A DNA stretch of 64,000 bases, taken from assembly GCF_001422375.1 (NCBI RefSeq), contig NZ_LMMU01000011.1:63608-127607 (forward strand). Direction: 5' to 3'. Positions within the stretch are counted from its first letter, which is position 1. Each line of letters opens with the position of its first letter. The notes beneath the pieces were generated by a model, which ran no database searches, was not told where the DNA came from, and worked only from the letters and a program-made list of their open reading frames with translations. The position numbers were made by a program, and so were the translations under genes. This document shows, piece by piece, positions 40,117 through 48,452 of the stretch. The stretch is from Methylobacterium sp. Leaf99 (GTDB taxonomy: Bacteria > Pseudomonadota > Alphaproteobacteria > Rhizobiales > Beijerinckiaceae).

Positions 40117-43100
40117 GCTGCGACCCCTGCGGTGATGCCTTCGAGGCGGTCTTCGAGCTCGTCGCCGGCCTCGCGGAGGGCGTCGAGCATGGCGGCGTCG
40201 GGCTGCCAGAAGCCGCGTTCGTGTGCCTCGATCAGGCGGTTGGCGACCTTTGCCGAGGCGGTCGGGTTGAGGGCCGCCATGCGCTCGCGCATGGCCGGAT
40301 CGAGGACGAAGGTGGCGGTGATCTCGCGGTAGACCCACGGATCGACCTGCGCCGTGGTGGCCGACCAGCCCATGGTGTTGGTGACGTGGGTCTCGATCTG
40401 GCGCACGCCCTCGTAGCCGTGGGCGAGCATGCCCTCGTACCATTTCGGGTTGAGGATGCGGGTGCGGGTCTCGAGGGCGACCTGCTCGGTGAGGGAGCGG
40501 ACGCAACCCTCGCCCCGGGTCTGGTCGCCGATGTAGACCGGGGCCTCGATCCCGCCCTTGGCCCGCTTCACCGCCCGGCTGATGCCGCCCAGCGTGTCGA
40601 AGTAATGGTCCACGGTGGTGACGCCGAGTTCCACGGAATCGAGGTTCTGGTAGGCGAGGTCGACGTCGGCGAGGACGCTCTTCAGGAGCGCGGAACGCTG
40701 CACCGGGCGCCCGTCGCGGCCGTAGGCGAAGCCCTTGCGGCGGGAATAGGTCTCGGCGAGTTCGTCCTCGGCGTCCCAGCGGCCGTTCTCCACGAGGTGG
40801 TTGACGTTGGAGCCGTAGGCGCCCTCGGCGTTGCCGAAGACCCGGAGGGCCGCCGTCTCGAAGTCGCCGCCGTGGACGCGTTGGTATTCGAGGGTGTGGA
40901 GGCGGACGAAGTTCTGCTCCACCGGCTCGTCGGCCGAGGCCGCGAGCAGGCAGGCCTCGGCCAGCAGCTTGATCTGCAGGGGCAGCAGATCGCGAAAGAT
41001 GCCCGAGAGGGTGACCACCACGTCGATGCGCGGCCGGCCGAGGTCTTCGAGGGCGATGAGTTCGGCACCGGCGAGGCGGCCGTAGCCGTCGAAGCGGGGC
41101 CGGGTGCCCAGCAGCGCCAGGACCTGGGCGATGGGGCCGCCCTCGTTCTTGAGGTTGTCGGTGCCCCACAGCACGATGGCGACGGAGCGCGGCAGGGGCA
41201 GGCCGTCGGCCCGGTGGCGATCGAGGAGGCGCTGGGCCTGGGCGGCGCCGTCCTGAACCGCGAAGGCGCTGGGGATGCGGAAGGGGTCGAAGCCGTGGAG
41301 GTTGCGCCCCGTCGGCAGGATCGCCGGGGTCCGCAGGAGGTCGCCGCCGGGGGCGGGGCGGATGAAGCGGGCATCGAGCGCCCGCAGGAGGGCGGGGATC
41401 TCGTGGTCCTGTCCGAGCAGGGCGTCGGTGGCCCCGAGCTCGCGCAGGATGGCGAGGTCGGCGGCCCTCGGCACCGGGCCGCCGGCCTTGAGGGCGGCTT
41501 CCGGGCTCGCCCCCGCCACCAGGGCGGCGACGCTGTCGCGCGCCAGCCGGACCCCGTGGGCGGAATCGGCCATGCTGAGCAGCATGTCGATCCGCGCTTC
41601 GGACGAGAGCGGCGCGCCGACCACGTGGAGCCCGTGCGGGATCAGGGTGTATTCGAGTTCCAGGACCGCGCGGCCGATGCGGGCGATCTCGGCCCCGGCC
41701 TCGTCCCAGGCGGGTTCGGCCGGGGCGAGTTCGACCAGGGCGGCCTGAGCCTGGACCAGGGTGGCGAGGTCGGCCCGCTCGCGGTGCGCGTCTGGGTCCA
41801 GGCCGCGCCAGCGCTCGATGGAGGCCTTGAGGTCGACGAGGCCGCGATAGAGCCCCGCATGGGCAATGGGCGGGGTGAGATAGCTGACGAGGGTCGCGGC
41901 CGAGCGGCGCTTGGCGAGCGCCCCCTCGGAGGGGTTGTTGGCGGCGTAGAGGTAGATGTTCGGCACGTCGCCGATGAGCCGGTCGGGCCAGTCCGCCGCC
42001 GAGAGGCCGGTCTGGCGGCCGGGCATGAATTCGAGGGCCCCGTGCGTGCCGAAATGGATCAGCGCGTGGGCTTTGAAGTCTTCCCGCAGCCAGCGGTAGA
42101 AGGCGCAGAAGGCGTGGGTCGGGGCGAACCCCTTCTCGAACAGGAGCCGCATCGGGTCGCCCTCGTAGCCGAAGGCGGGCTGGATGCCGACGAAGACGTT
42201 GCCGAACTGGGCGCCGAGCACGAAGATCGACGCGCCGTCCGATTGCTGGCGGCCCGGGGCCGGGCCCCACTGTGCCTCGATCTCGGCGAGGTAGCGCTCG
42301 CGCCGCACGTGGGTGTCGGTGGGGATGCGGGTGTGGACGTTGGCGGTGGCCCCGAACCGGGCGGCGTTGCCGGTGACCACGGCCTCGCGGAGCGCCGCGA
42401 CGCTGTCCGGCACCGTCACGGCGTAGCCCGCGTCCCGCATGGCCGCGAGGGTGTGGTGGAGGGATTCGAACACCGACAGGTAGGCGGCGGTGCCGGTGTT
42501 GCCGGCGTTGGGCGGAAAGTTGAACAGGACGAGGCCGACCTTGCGCTCGGCCCGGTCCGAGCGGCGCAGGCGCACCAGGCGCTCGACGCGGGCGGCGAGC
42601 ATGCCGGCGCGCTCGACACAGGCATGCATGTCGCGGTCGTCCGCGCCCGCCGGGAAGACGCAGGCGACGTGGCAGCCCCGGCAGGGCGCCCCCGACTTGT
42701 CGGACCGGCCACCGAACACCATCGGGCCGGTGGCGCCGTCGAGTTCGGGGATCGCCACCATGATGGTGGATTCCACCGGCAGCAGGCCGCGGTCGGAGGC
42801 GCCCCACTGCTCCAGGGTCTGCAGCTCGGCCGGGTGGGCGGCGATGTAGGGCACGTCGAGCCGGGCCAGGATGTCCTGGGCGGCGGCCGCGTCGTTGTAG
42901 GCCGGGCCGCCGACGAGGGAGAATCCGGTGAGGGAGACTAGGGCGTCGATGGCCGGCACGCCGTCCTTCAGGAAGTAGCGCTCGATGGCCGGGCGGGCGT
43001 CGAGGCCGCTGGCGAAGGCGGGGATCACCCGCAGGCCGCGCGCCTCGAGGGCGGCGATGACGCCGTCGTAGTGGGCGGCGTTGTCCGACAGCATGTAGGA

Positions 43101-43895
43101 GCGCAGGCCGAGTACCCCGACTGTGCCGCGGTTGCCGGTGCCACGGTCGCCGGTTCCGCGGTCGCCATGGCCGGGCAGCGCGCGGGCATCCTCGCCCATC
43201 CGTCCGGGCAGGCGCGGATGGTAGACGCCGACCTCCGGGTATTCGACGGGCGGGGCGGCCTTGAGCGTGCCGCGATAGGCCCGGCGCGGGCCGTCGGCGT
43301 AGCGGTCCACCAGGGCGCGGACCATGTTGAGCACGTTCTCGTCCGAGCCCGCGAGCCAGTATTGCAGGGTGAGGAAGTAGGCCCGCACGTCCTGGGCGGT
43401 GCCGGGGATGAAGCGCAGGATCTTGGGCAGGCGCTTCAGCATCTTCATCTGCTCGGCGCCGGTGCTGGCGGCGCGCGTCTTCGGCGAGCCCCGCAGGCGC
43501 TTGAGCAGCGCCATCGGCCCGGTCTGGCTGCCGTCCATGCTGAAGGCGCCGATGCGGGTGAGCCGGGTGGCCGGCGTCGCGCTCATCATGCAGACGAGGG
43601 CGTCGCAATCGGCGCGCCGGGCGGCGAGATCGGCCAGGACCGGCTGGAAATGGTCCTCCATGAACAGCATCGCGCAGAGCAGGATGTCGGCGGTGGCGAT
43701 GTCGGCCCGGCAGCGCGCGAGCTTGTCGGGGTTGGTGCTGAACTCGGTCGCCGCGTGCAGGACGATGGAGAGACCCGGAGCCTCGCGGCGCAGGATGCGG
43801 CCCGCCCGCTCGACGGAACTGGCGAGATGCGTGTCCATCGTCACGATGACGACGCGCATGGGGATGAGCTCAGCGGCCGAAATGCGCTTTTGCAT
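40113..43895 (-). CDS. bchH: Magnesium chelatase subunit H
   Basis: A 1260-residue porphyrin-binding subunit that accepts Mg inserted with BchID. It starts MQKRISAAELIP, overlapping the bchB 3' end by 26 bases; an ATG at 43857-43859 is an alternative start 12 residues later. Key segments are VVIVTMDTHLASSVERA, the N-terminal DUF3479-like domain, and a long CobN-like body with FGTHGALEFMPGRQTGLS and DVVVTLSGIFRDLLPLQ. Three 15-bp tandem repeats at 43123-43167 insert a Gly/Asp/Arg-rich GDRGT repeat around residue 245, probably in a surface loop. It is followed by bchL with an ATGA overlap. Confidence 0.96.
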   Translation of the reverse strand: MQKRISAAELIPMRVVIVTMDTHLASSVERAGRILRREAPGLSIVLHAATEFSTNPDKLARCRADIATADILLCAMLFMEDHFQPVLADLAARRADCDALVCMMSATPATRLTRIGAFSMDGSQTGPMALLKRLRGSPKTRAASTGAEQMKMLKRLPKILRFIPGTAQDVRAYFLTLQYWLAGSDENVLNMVRALVDRYADGPRRAYRGTLKAAPPVEYPEVGVYHPRLPGRMGEDARALPGHGDRGTGDRGTGNRGTVGVLGLRSYMLSDNAAHYDGVIAALEARGLRVIPAFASGLDARPAIERYFLKDGVPAIDALVSLTGFSLVGGPAYNDAAAAQDILARLDVPYIAAHPAELQTLEQWGASDRGLLPVESTIMVAIPELDGATGPMVFGGRSDKSGAPCRGCHVACVFPAGADDRDMHACVERAGMLAARVERLVRLRRSDRAERKVGLVLFNFPPNAGNTGTAAYLSVFESLHHTLAAMRDAGYAVTVPDSVAALREAVVTGNAARFGATANVHTRIPTDTHVRRERYLAEIEAQWGPAPGRQQSDGASIFVLGAQFGNVFVGIQPAFGYEGDPMRLLFEKGFAPTHAFCAFYRWLREDFKAHALIHFGTHGALEFMPGRQTGLSAADWPDRLIGDVPNIYLYAANNPSEGALAKRRSAATLVSYLTPPIAHAGLYRGLVDLKASIERWRGLDPDAHRERADLATLVQAQAALVELAPAEPAWDEAGAEIARIGRAVLELEYTLIPHGLHVVGAPLSSEARIDMLLSMADSAHGVRLARDSVAALVAGASPEAALKAGGPVPRAADLAILRELGATDALLGQDHEIPALLRALDARFIRPAPGGDLLRTPAILPTGRNLHGFDPFRIPSAFAVQDGAAQAQRLLDRHRADGLPLPRSVAIVLWGTDNLKNEGGPIAQVLALLGTRPRFDGYGRLAGAELIALEDLGRPRIDVVVTLSGIFRDLLPLQIKLLAEACLLAASADEPVEQNFVRLHTLEYQRVHGGDFETAALRVFGNAEGAYGSNVNHLVENGRWDAEDELAETYSRRKGFAYGRDGRPVQRSALLKSVLADVDLAYQNLDSVELGVTTVDHYFDTLGGISRAVKRAKGGIEAPVYIGDQTRGEGCVRSLTEQVALETRTRILNPKWYEGMLAHGYEGVRQIETHVTNTMGWSATTAQVDPWVYREITATFVLDPAMRERMAALNPTASAKVANRLIEAHERGFWQPDAAMLDALREAGDELEDRLEGITAGVAA
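43123..43167. repeat. Three 15-bp tandem repeats inside bchH
   Basis: Three consecutive units (43123-43137, 43138-43152, 43153-43167) differ by a few bases and keep the bchH frame, encoding a GDRGT-type pentapeptide repeat. Confidence 0.85.
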
Positions 43896-45432
43896 CGTAC
43901 AACGTCTCGACGGTGATGCGGGACAGGGCACGCTCGCGGGCGAACCGCTCGGTGTTGGCGCGGGCCTTGCCGCGCACGAAGAACGGGATCTTCTTCAGCT
44001 CCTTCTCGGCCGAGGCCTCCCAGGCGGCCGGGATGGCGTCGGGGGGTGGTGCGGTCGGCGGGATCTCGATGGCGGGAGCGGCCGGTTCCCCTTCCGCCGT
44101 CCCGTGCCGGGTCAGGTGCGACGGCGCGGCGCCGTCGTGGAACTCGGCATCCTCGCGGAACATGCCGAGCAGGTGCTCTTCCAGACCCATCATCAGGGGG
44201 TGGACGAAGGTGTCGAACAGGACGTTGGCGCCCTCGAACCCCATCTGCGGCGAGTGCCGCGCCGGGAAATCCTGCACGTGCATCGGGGCCGAGATCACCG
44301 CGCAGGGCACCCCGAGGCGCTTGGCGACGTGGCGCTCCATCTGGGTGCCCAGCACCAGTTCGGCCTGGGCGGACTGGATCGCCGCCTCGACGTCGAGGTA
44401 GTCGTCGGTGATCGTCGCCTCGATGCCGTGCAACGCCGCTTCCGCCCGCACCTCCCGGGCGAATTCGCGGGTGTAGGTGCCGAGCCCCACGACCTTGAAG
44501 CCGAGCTCGGCGGCGGCGACCCGGGCGATGGCCAGCGCATGGGTGGCGTCGCCGAAGACGAAGACGCGCTTGCCCGTCAGGTAGGTCGAATCGACGGAGC
44601 GCGAGTACCACGGCAGCCGGGAGGGCGCGCCGGCGAGCACCGGGGCCGGATCGACGTCGGCGAGCGCCGCCACCTCCTCGACGAAGCGGGTCGTGGCGCC
44701 GACACCGATGGGCACGGTCTCGACCATGGGCTGGCCGAAGGTCTTCTGGAGATGCTGGGCCGCCGCGCGGGCGATCTCGGGATAGAGCACCACGTTGAAG
44801 TCGGCCGCGCCCAGGCGCCCGAGATCGGCGGGGCTCGCCCCCCAGGGAGCGACGACATTCACGTCGATGCCGAGCGCCGCCATCAGCTTCTCGATCTCGA
44901 CGAGGTCGTCGCGGTGGCGGAAGCCCAGGGCCGTCGGGCCGAGGATGTTGCAGCGCGGGCGGCGGCCTTCGCGGGGGGCGGGTTCGACCTTCGGTCCGGC
45001 GAGCGCCCGCACCAGCCGATAGAAGGTCTCCGAGGCGCCCCAGTTCTCCTTCTTCTGATAGGCCGGCAGCTCCAGGGGGATCACCGGGATCGGCAGGTCG
45101 AGGGCGCGGGCGAGGCCGCCCGGATCGTCCTGGATCAGTTCGGCCGTGCACGAGGCGCCGACGATCATCGCCTCGGGCCGGAACCGGGCATAGGCCTCCG
45201 ACACGGCGTTCTGGAAGATCGCGGCGGTGTCGGCGCCGAGGTCGCGCGCCTGGAAGGTGGTGTAGGTCACCGGCGGGCGGGCGTCGCGCCGCTCGATCAT
45301 GGTGAACAGCAGGTCGGCATAGGTGTCGCCCTGGGGGGCGTGCAGCACGTAGTGCAGGCCGCGCATGGCGGTGGCGACCCGCATGGCGCCGATATGCGGC
45401 GGTCCCTCGTAGGTCCAGAGCGTCAGCTGCAT
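43870..45432 (-). CDS. bchB: Light-independent protochlorophyllide reductase subunit B
   Basis: A 520-residue nitrogenase-like subunit. With BchN it forms the catalytic heterotetramer that reduces protochlorophyllide to chlorophyllide a without light. It begins MQLTLWTYEGPPHIGAMR. VGASCTAELIQDDPGGLA carries a conserved Cys, the N-terminal DDPGGLA-type region and HSPQMGFEGANVLFDTFVHPLMMGLEEHLL are diagnostic, and the C-terminal PCP-reductase domain ends in ISRITVETLYDAKAHF-type sequence. It begins four bases after bchN and overlaps the bchH start. Confidence 0.97.
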   Translation of the reverse strand: MQLTLWTYEGPPHIGAMRVATAMRGLHYVLHAPQGDTYADLLFTMIERRDARPPVTYTTFQARDLGADTAAIFQNAVSEAYARFRPEAMIVGASCTAELIQDDPGGLARALDLPIPVIPLELPAYQKKENWGASETFYRLVRALAGPKVEPAPREGRRPRCNILGPTALGFRHRDDLVEIEKLMAALGIDVNVVAPWGASPADLGRLGAADFNVVLYPEIARAAAQHLQKTFGQPMVETVPIGVGATTRFVEEVAALADVDPAPVLAGAPSRLPWYSRSVDSTYLTGKRVFVFGDATHALAIARVAAAELGFKVVGLGTYTREFAREVRAEAALHGIEATITDDYLDVEAAIQSAQAELVLGTQMERHVAKRLGVPCAVISAPMHVQDFPARHSPQMGFEGANVLFDTFVHPLMMGLEEHLLGMFREDAEFHDGAAPSHLTRHGTAEGEPAAPAIEIPPTAPPPDAIPAAWEASAEKELKKIPFFVRGKARANTERFARERALSRITVETLYDAKAHFGR

Positions 45433-45436
45433 CGCC

Positions 45437-46720
45437 TCAGACCTCCAGCCGGGTGCGGCGAACAAGCGGGCGGGCGAACAGCTCGGCGAGATCGCCGGCC
45501 TGGTCGTAGCCCTGGATCGGGGTGAACAGCAGTTCGATGGACCACTTGGTGGCGAGCCCCTCCGCCTCGAGGGGATTGGCGAGGCCAAGGCCGCAGACCG
45601 TGAGGTCGGGGCGCGCCGCGCGGCAGCGGTCCATCTGCGCGTCGAGGCTCTGGCCCTCCACCACCTCGGTGCCCGCTGGCAGCAGGGCGAGTTCCGGGGC
45701 CATGTGGCCGCGATGGAGGTAGGGCGTGCCGACCTCGATGAGCGCGGCGCCCATCTCGCGGGACAGGAAGCGGGCGAGCGGCAGTTCGAGCTGGGAATCG
45801 GGGAAGAAGAACACCCGGCGGCCCCCGAGCAGCGCCCGGTAGGGGGCGAGCGCCTGCTCGGCCCGGCGCAGGCCGGGGGCGGTGATGTCGGCAAAACGGC
45901 GGGGCGCGACGCCGAACGCGTCGGCGGCCGCCCGCAGCCACGCGGTGGTGCCCTCGGCGCCGAGGGGAAACGGTGCGGGAATCCGGGTCGCGCCGCGCGC
46001 TTCGAGGGCCCGCGCCGTATCGGCGAGGAAGGGCTGGGCCAGCAGGATGCGGGTGTTCGGCCCGATGGCCGGCATCGCACCCGCCCGCCGCGCCGGCAGG
46101 AAGGCGACGTGCTCCAGGCCCATGCCGGCGAACAACCGCGAAAACTGGTCCTCGACCACGTCGGCCAGGGCGCCGACCACGAGGAGGGAGGGGGCGGCCT
46201 CGGCGTCGGCCTGCGGCAGCGCGGGCACGAGGGCGGCGAGGCAGGCATCCTCGCCCTGCGTGAACGTCGTCTCGATGCCGCTGCCGGAATAGCTCAGCAC
46301 CCGCACGTCCGGACCGAGGCTCTGCGACAGGCGCTGGGCGGCGCGGGGCAGGTCGAGCTTGATCACCTCCGACGGGCACGAGCCGACGAGGAACAGCAGC
46401 CGGATGTCGGGCCGGCGCTCGATGAGCCGGCGGGTGACCCGGTCGAGCTCCTCGTTCATGTCGGCGAGGCCGGCGAGATCGCGCTCGTCGATGATGGCGG
46501 TGGCGAAGCGCGGCTCGGCGAAGATCATGACGCCGGCGGCCGACTGGATGAGATGGGCGCAGGTCCGCGAGCCGACCACGAGGAAGAACGCGTCCTGGAT
46601 CTTGCGGTGCAGCCAGACGATGCCGGTGAGGCCGCAGAACACCGCCCGCTGTCCGCGCTCCTGGCGGATGGTGACCCCGCAGGTGGGATCGGTGGCGGAG
46701 AGCGGAACGTGGGCGTTCAT
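45437..46720 (-). CDS. bchN: Light-independent protochlorophyllide reductase subunit N
   Basis: A 427-residue nitrogenase-like subunit that supplies three Cys ligands to the catalytic cluster shared with BchB. The N-terminal region has RAVFCGLTGIVWLHRKIQDAF, SRTCAHLIQSAAGVMIFAEPRF and LVGSCPSEVIKLDL, each with a conserved cysteine. The start at 46718-46720 overlaps the bchF stop (ATGA) and is preceded by GGAGGGGG. It is translated in series with bchB. Confidence 0.97.
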   Translation of the reverse strand: MNAHVPLSATDPTCGVTIRQERGQRAVFCGLTGIVWLHRKIQDAFFLVVGSRTCAHLIQSAAGVMIFAEPRFATAIIDERDLAGLADMNEELDRVTRRLIERRPDIRLLFLVGSCPSEVIKLDLPRAAQRLSQSLGPDVRVLSYSGSGIETTFTQGEDACLAALVPALPQADAEAAPSLLVVGALADVVEDQFSRLFAGMGLEHVAFLPARRAGAMPAIGPNTRILLAQPFLADTARALEARGATRIPAPFPLGAEGTTAWLRAAADAFGVAPRRFADITAPGLRRAEQALAPYRALLGGRRVFFFPDSQLELPLARFLSREMGAALIEVGTPYLHRGHMAPELALLPAGTEVVEGQSLDAQMDRCRAARPDLTVCGLGLANPLEAEGLATKWSIELLFTPIQGYDQAGDLAELFARPLVRRTRLEV

Positions 46721-47223
46721 CGCGCCCCCTCCGGGGAGAGGTGCAGGGCGGGGCCGGCTTGGAGGCGCGCAGCCCTCAGCTTCAGGAGGAACTGCGTCGC
46801 GTTGATCGCGTAGGAGGCGTAGGCGGCGAGCGCCAGGAGCATCAGGCCGGTGGTGTCGAGCCAGCCGGTGGCCAGGGCGACGAGATAGAGGCTGTGCAGG
46901 GCCAGCACGAGCATGCTGACCATGTCCTCCCAGTAGAAGGCCGGGGCGAACAGGTAACGTCCGAAGACCACCTTCTCCCAGATCGAGCCCGTGACCATGA
47001 TGGCGTAGAGCAGGCCGGTCTTGGCGACGATGGAGACGTTCGCCGCGAAGGCCCCTTCCCCCGACGCCAGGGTGCGCAGGACGAGGGCGAGGCTCACCAG
47101 GAACACGAGAAATTGAAGCGGGGCCAGAACGCCCTGGACCAGGGTCCAGGCGGTGGCGTCGCGGCGCGCCCGCTGCTGGGCGTCGTAAAGAGGCTGTCTC
47201 GTCCGGCTCCCCCTTTGGCTCAT
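46717..47223 (-). CDS. bchF: 3-vinyl bacteriochlorophyllide hydratase
   Basis: A 168-residue membrane protein with about four helices that adds water to the 3-vinyl group, giving the 3-hydroxyethyl intermediate later oxidised by BchC. Characteristic segments are LVQGVLAPLQFLVFLVSL, SIVAKTGLLYAIMVTGSIWEKVVFG and PAFYWEDMVSMLVLALHSLYL. It is the first gene of the long minus-strand run that reaches hemA and bchIDO. A promoter with a near-consensus PpsR site lies about 60-100 bases upstream. Confidence 0.96.
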   Translation of the reverse strand: MSQRGSRTRQPLYDAQQRARRDATAWTLVQGVLAPLQFLVFLVSLALVLRTLASGEGAFAANVSIVAKTGLLYAIMVTGSIWEKVVFGRYLFAPAFYWEDMVSMLVLALHSLYLVALATGWLDTTGLMLLALAAYASYAINATQFLLKLRAARLQAGPALHLSPEGAR

Positions 47224-47532
47224 CGCCCGCGCCCTCGCTCCGCCCCGACGCGAACCCCTCTTCGGAGGTTCGTTGGAGGGAGGTTAGGAACCCCATCCGC
47301 GAGTGTCAAGCTGGCTTTACGTCAAAGGATGATTACAGATTGAATGCAGAATAGTTACAGGCTCGGCCTTGTCAAAATGGTTCCGAAGCGTATCGTCGCG
47401 CCCTATCCGGTCACCTTACGAGTCGATTGGAACAAGCGGGCACGCGAGAAAGACGTGCCGCTAAGGTTGTGGAAGCTCGACGCACAAGATCGTAGCGAAG
47501 CAAAAATGCCGTCAGCGACATTGGAGGCTCCA
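47224..47532. other. Divergent control region and leader between bchF and ppaA/aerR
   Basis: This 309-base region contains the bchF promoter (47281-47321) and, to its right, a less GC-rich leader in front of the best-supported ppaA/aerR start. The leader is open in the ppaA frame back to an ATG at 47344, so it may also encode an N-terminal extension. No separate gene is supported. Confidence 0.6.
47281..47321 (-). promoter_or_regulatory. Promoter of the bchF superoperon with near-consensus PpsR site
   Basis: On the minus strand a perfect -35 box TTGACA (47304-47309) is followed by a 17-base spacer and -10 TAACCT (47281-47286). The sequence 47304-47321 reads TGT-N12-ACG, one base short of the PpsR/CrtJ palindrome, and covers the -35 box. 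The same site is placed to affect the divergent ppaA/aerR gene. Confidence 0.72.
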
Positions 47533-48417
47533 ATGGATGAGATGAGGCAGTCCGTAGAGGGCTTCACTTACGAAGGGTCCGGCGGCGACGTCTCCGACCT
47601 GTGCCGAGCCGGTCTCGAAGCGAGGCTCAGTCTCGTTCCGCGCGGCGACCATTGGGGCGGCGATCTCGCCCGCCTCGTCGAGGCCGAGATCATTCCCCGC
47701 CTGATGATCGTCCACCGGCCCGAATCGCACGCCGCAATCGGCATTATTTTGCCGAGCCCCGAGCAGATCGAGACCTTCAGCACGCTGATGCTCGCCCCCG
47801 CCGAGGATGAGGTGGAAGCCCGCATCGCCGCCCTGATCGACAAGGGCCTCACCCCCGAGAGCCTGCTCCTCGATCTCCTCGCGCCCACCGCGCGCCACCT
47901 CGGAGTCCTCTGGGAGGAGGACCTGTGCGATTTCACCGAGGTCACCGTGGCCATGGGCCGGCTGCAGCGGATCATGCACGAGGTCACCCGGCGCTTCGGC
48001 GGGGAGACGCCGCAGCACCGGCACGGGCGCAGCATCCTGTTGCTGCCCTGTCCCGGCGAACAGCACAGCTTCGGCTTGGCCGTGGTCGAACAATTCTTCC
48101 GCGATGCCGGATGGGACGTCACCAGCACGGTGCGTGACCCCGGCGGCGACCCCCTCGCGCGCGTCCGGACCACGTGGTTCGACGTCATCGGCCTGTCGCT
48201 CGCCTGTGAGGCGCTGCTGCCGACTCTCGTGAATGTCGTCGCCGGCCTGCGGCGCCATTCGCAGAATCGCGCCGTTCGTGTCATGGTCGGCGGCCCGGTC
48301 TTCACGGCCGATCCGGATTCTTGCAAATGCGTCGGTGCGGATGCGACCGCAGGTGACGCCCGCCACGCGATCAGCACCGCCGAAAGCCTGCTTGATCTCC
48401 CGGCCAGACCCTGCTGA
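47533..48417 (+). CDS. ppaA: PpaA/AerR-type cobalamin-binding antirepressor of PpsR
   Basis: A 294-residue regulator (from ATG 47533) of the PpaA/AerR family, which binds cobalamin and relieves PpsR/CrtJ repression of photosynthesis genes. The B12-binding helical cap motif HLGVLWEEDLCDFTEVTVAM lies near residues 122-141. The B12 domain has LLPCPGEQHSFGLAVV with the lower-ligand-type His at 178, and later VMVGGPVF. The start is chosen for its GGAGG site five bases upstream. The frame is open to an ATG at 47344, which would add 63 residues. In Rhodobacter capsulatus long and short AerR forms exist, so both starts may be used. ppsR follows after 35 bases. Confidence 0.88.
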   Translation: MDEMRQSVEGFTYEGSGGDVSDLCRAGLEARLSLVPRGDHWGGDLARLVEAEIIPRLMIVHRPESHAAIGIILPSPEQIETFSTLMLAPAEDEVEARIAALIDKGLTPESLLLDLLAPTARHLGVLWEEDLCDFTEVTVAMGRLQRIMHEVTRRFGGETPQHRHGRSILLLPCPGEQHSFGLAVVEQFFRDAGWDVTSTVRDPGGDPLARVRTTWFDVIGLSLACEALLPTLVNVVAGLRRHSQNRAVRVMVGGPVFTADPDSCKCVGADATAGDARHAISTAESLLDLPARPC

Positions 48418-48452
48418 AAGACCCGCCCGACCACATCACGACGTGGTGATCC

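Noticed and set aside
40221..42941. A 906-codon plus-strand open frame opposite bchH.
   Set aside because: It is antisense to Mg-chelatase H and has no recognisable motif.
43123..43167. A CRISPR-like array.
   Set aside because: The 15-bp units are directly adjacent without spacers and lie in frame inside bchH. No CRISPR repeats or cas genes were seen anywhere in the window.
47344..47532. A separate small gene in front of ppaA/aerR.
   Set aside because: The frame is continuous with ppaA and has no stop of its own; it is either leader or N-terminal extension.
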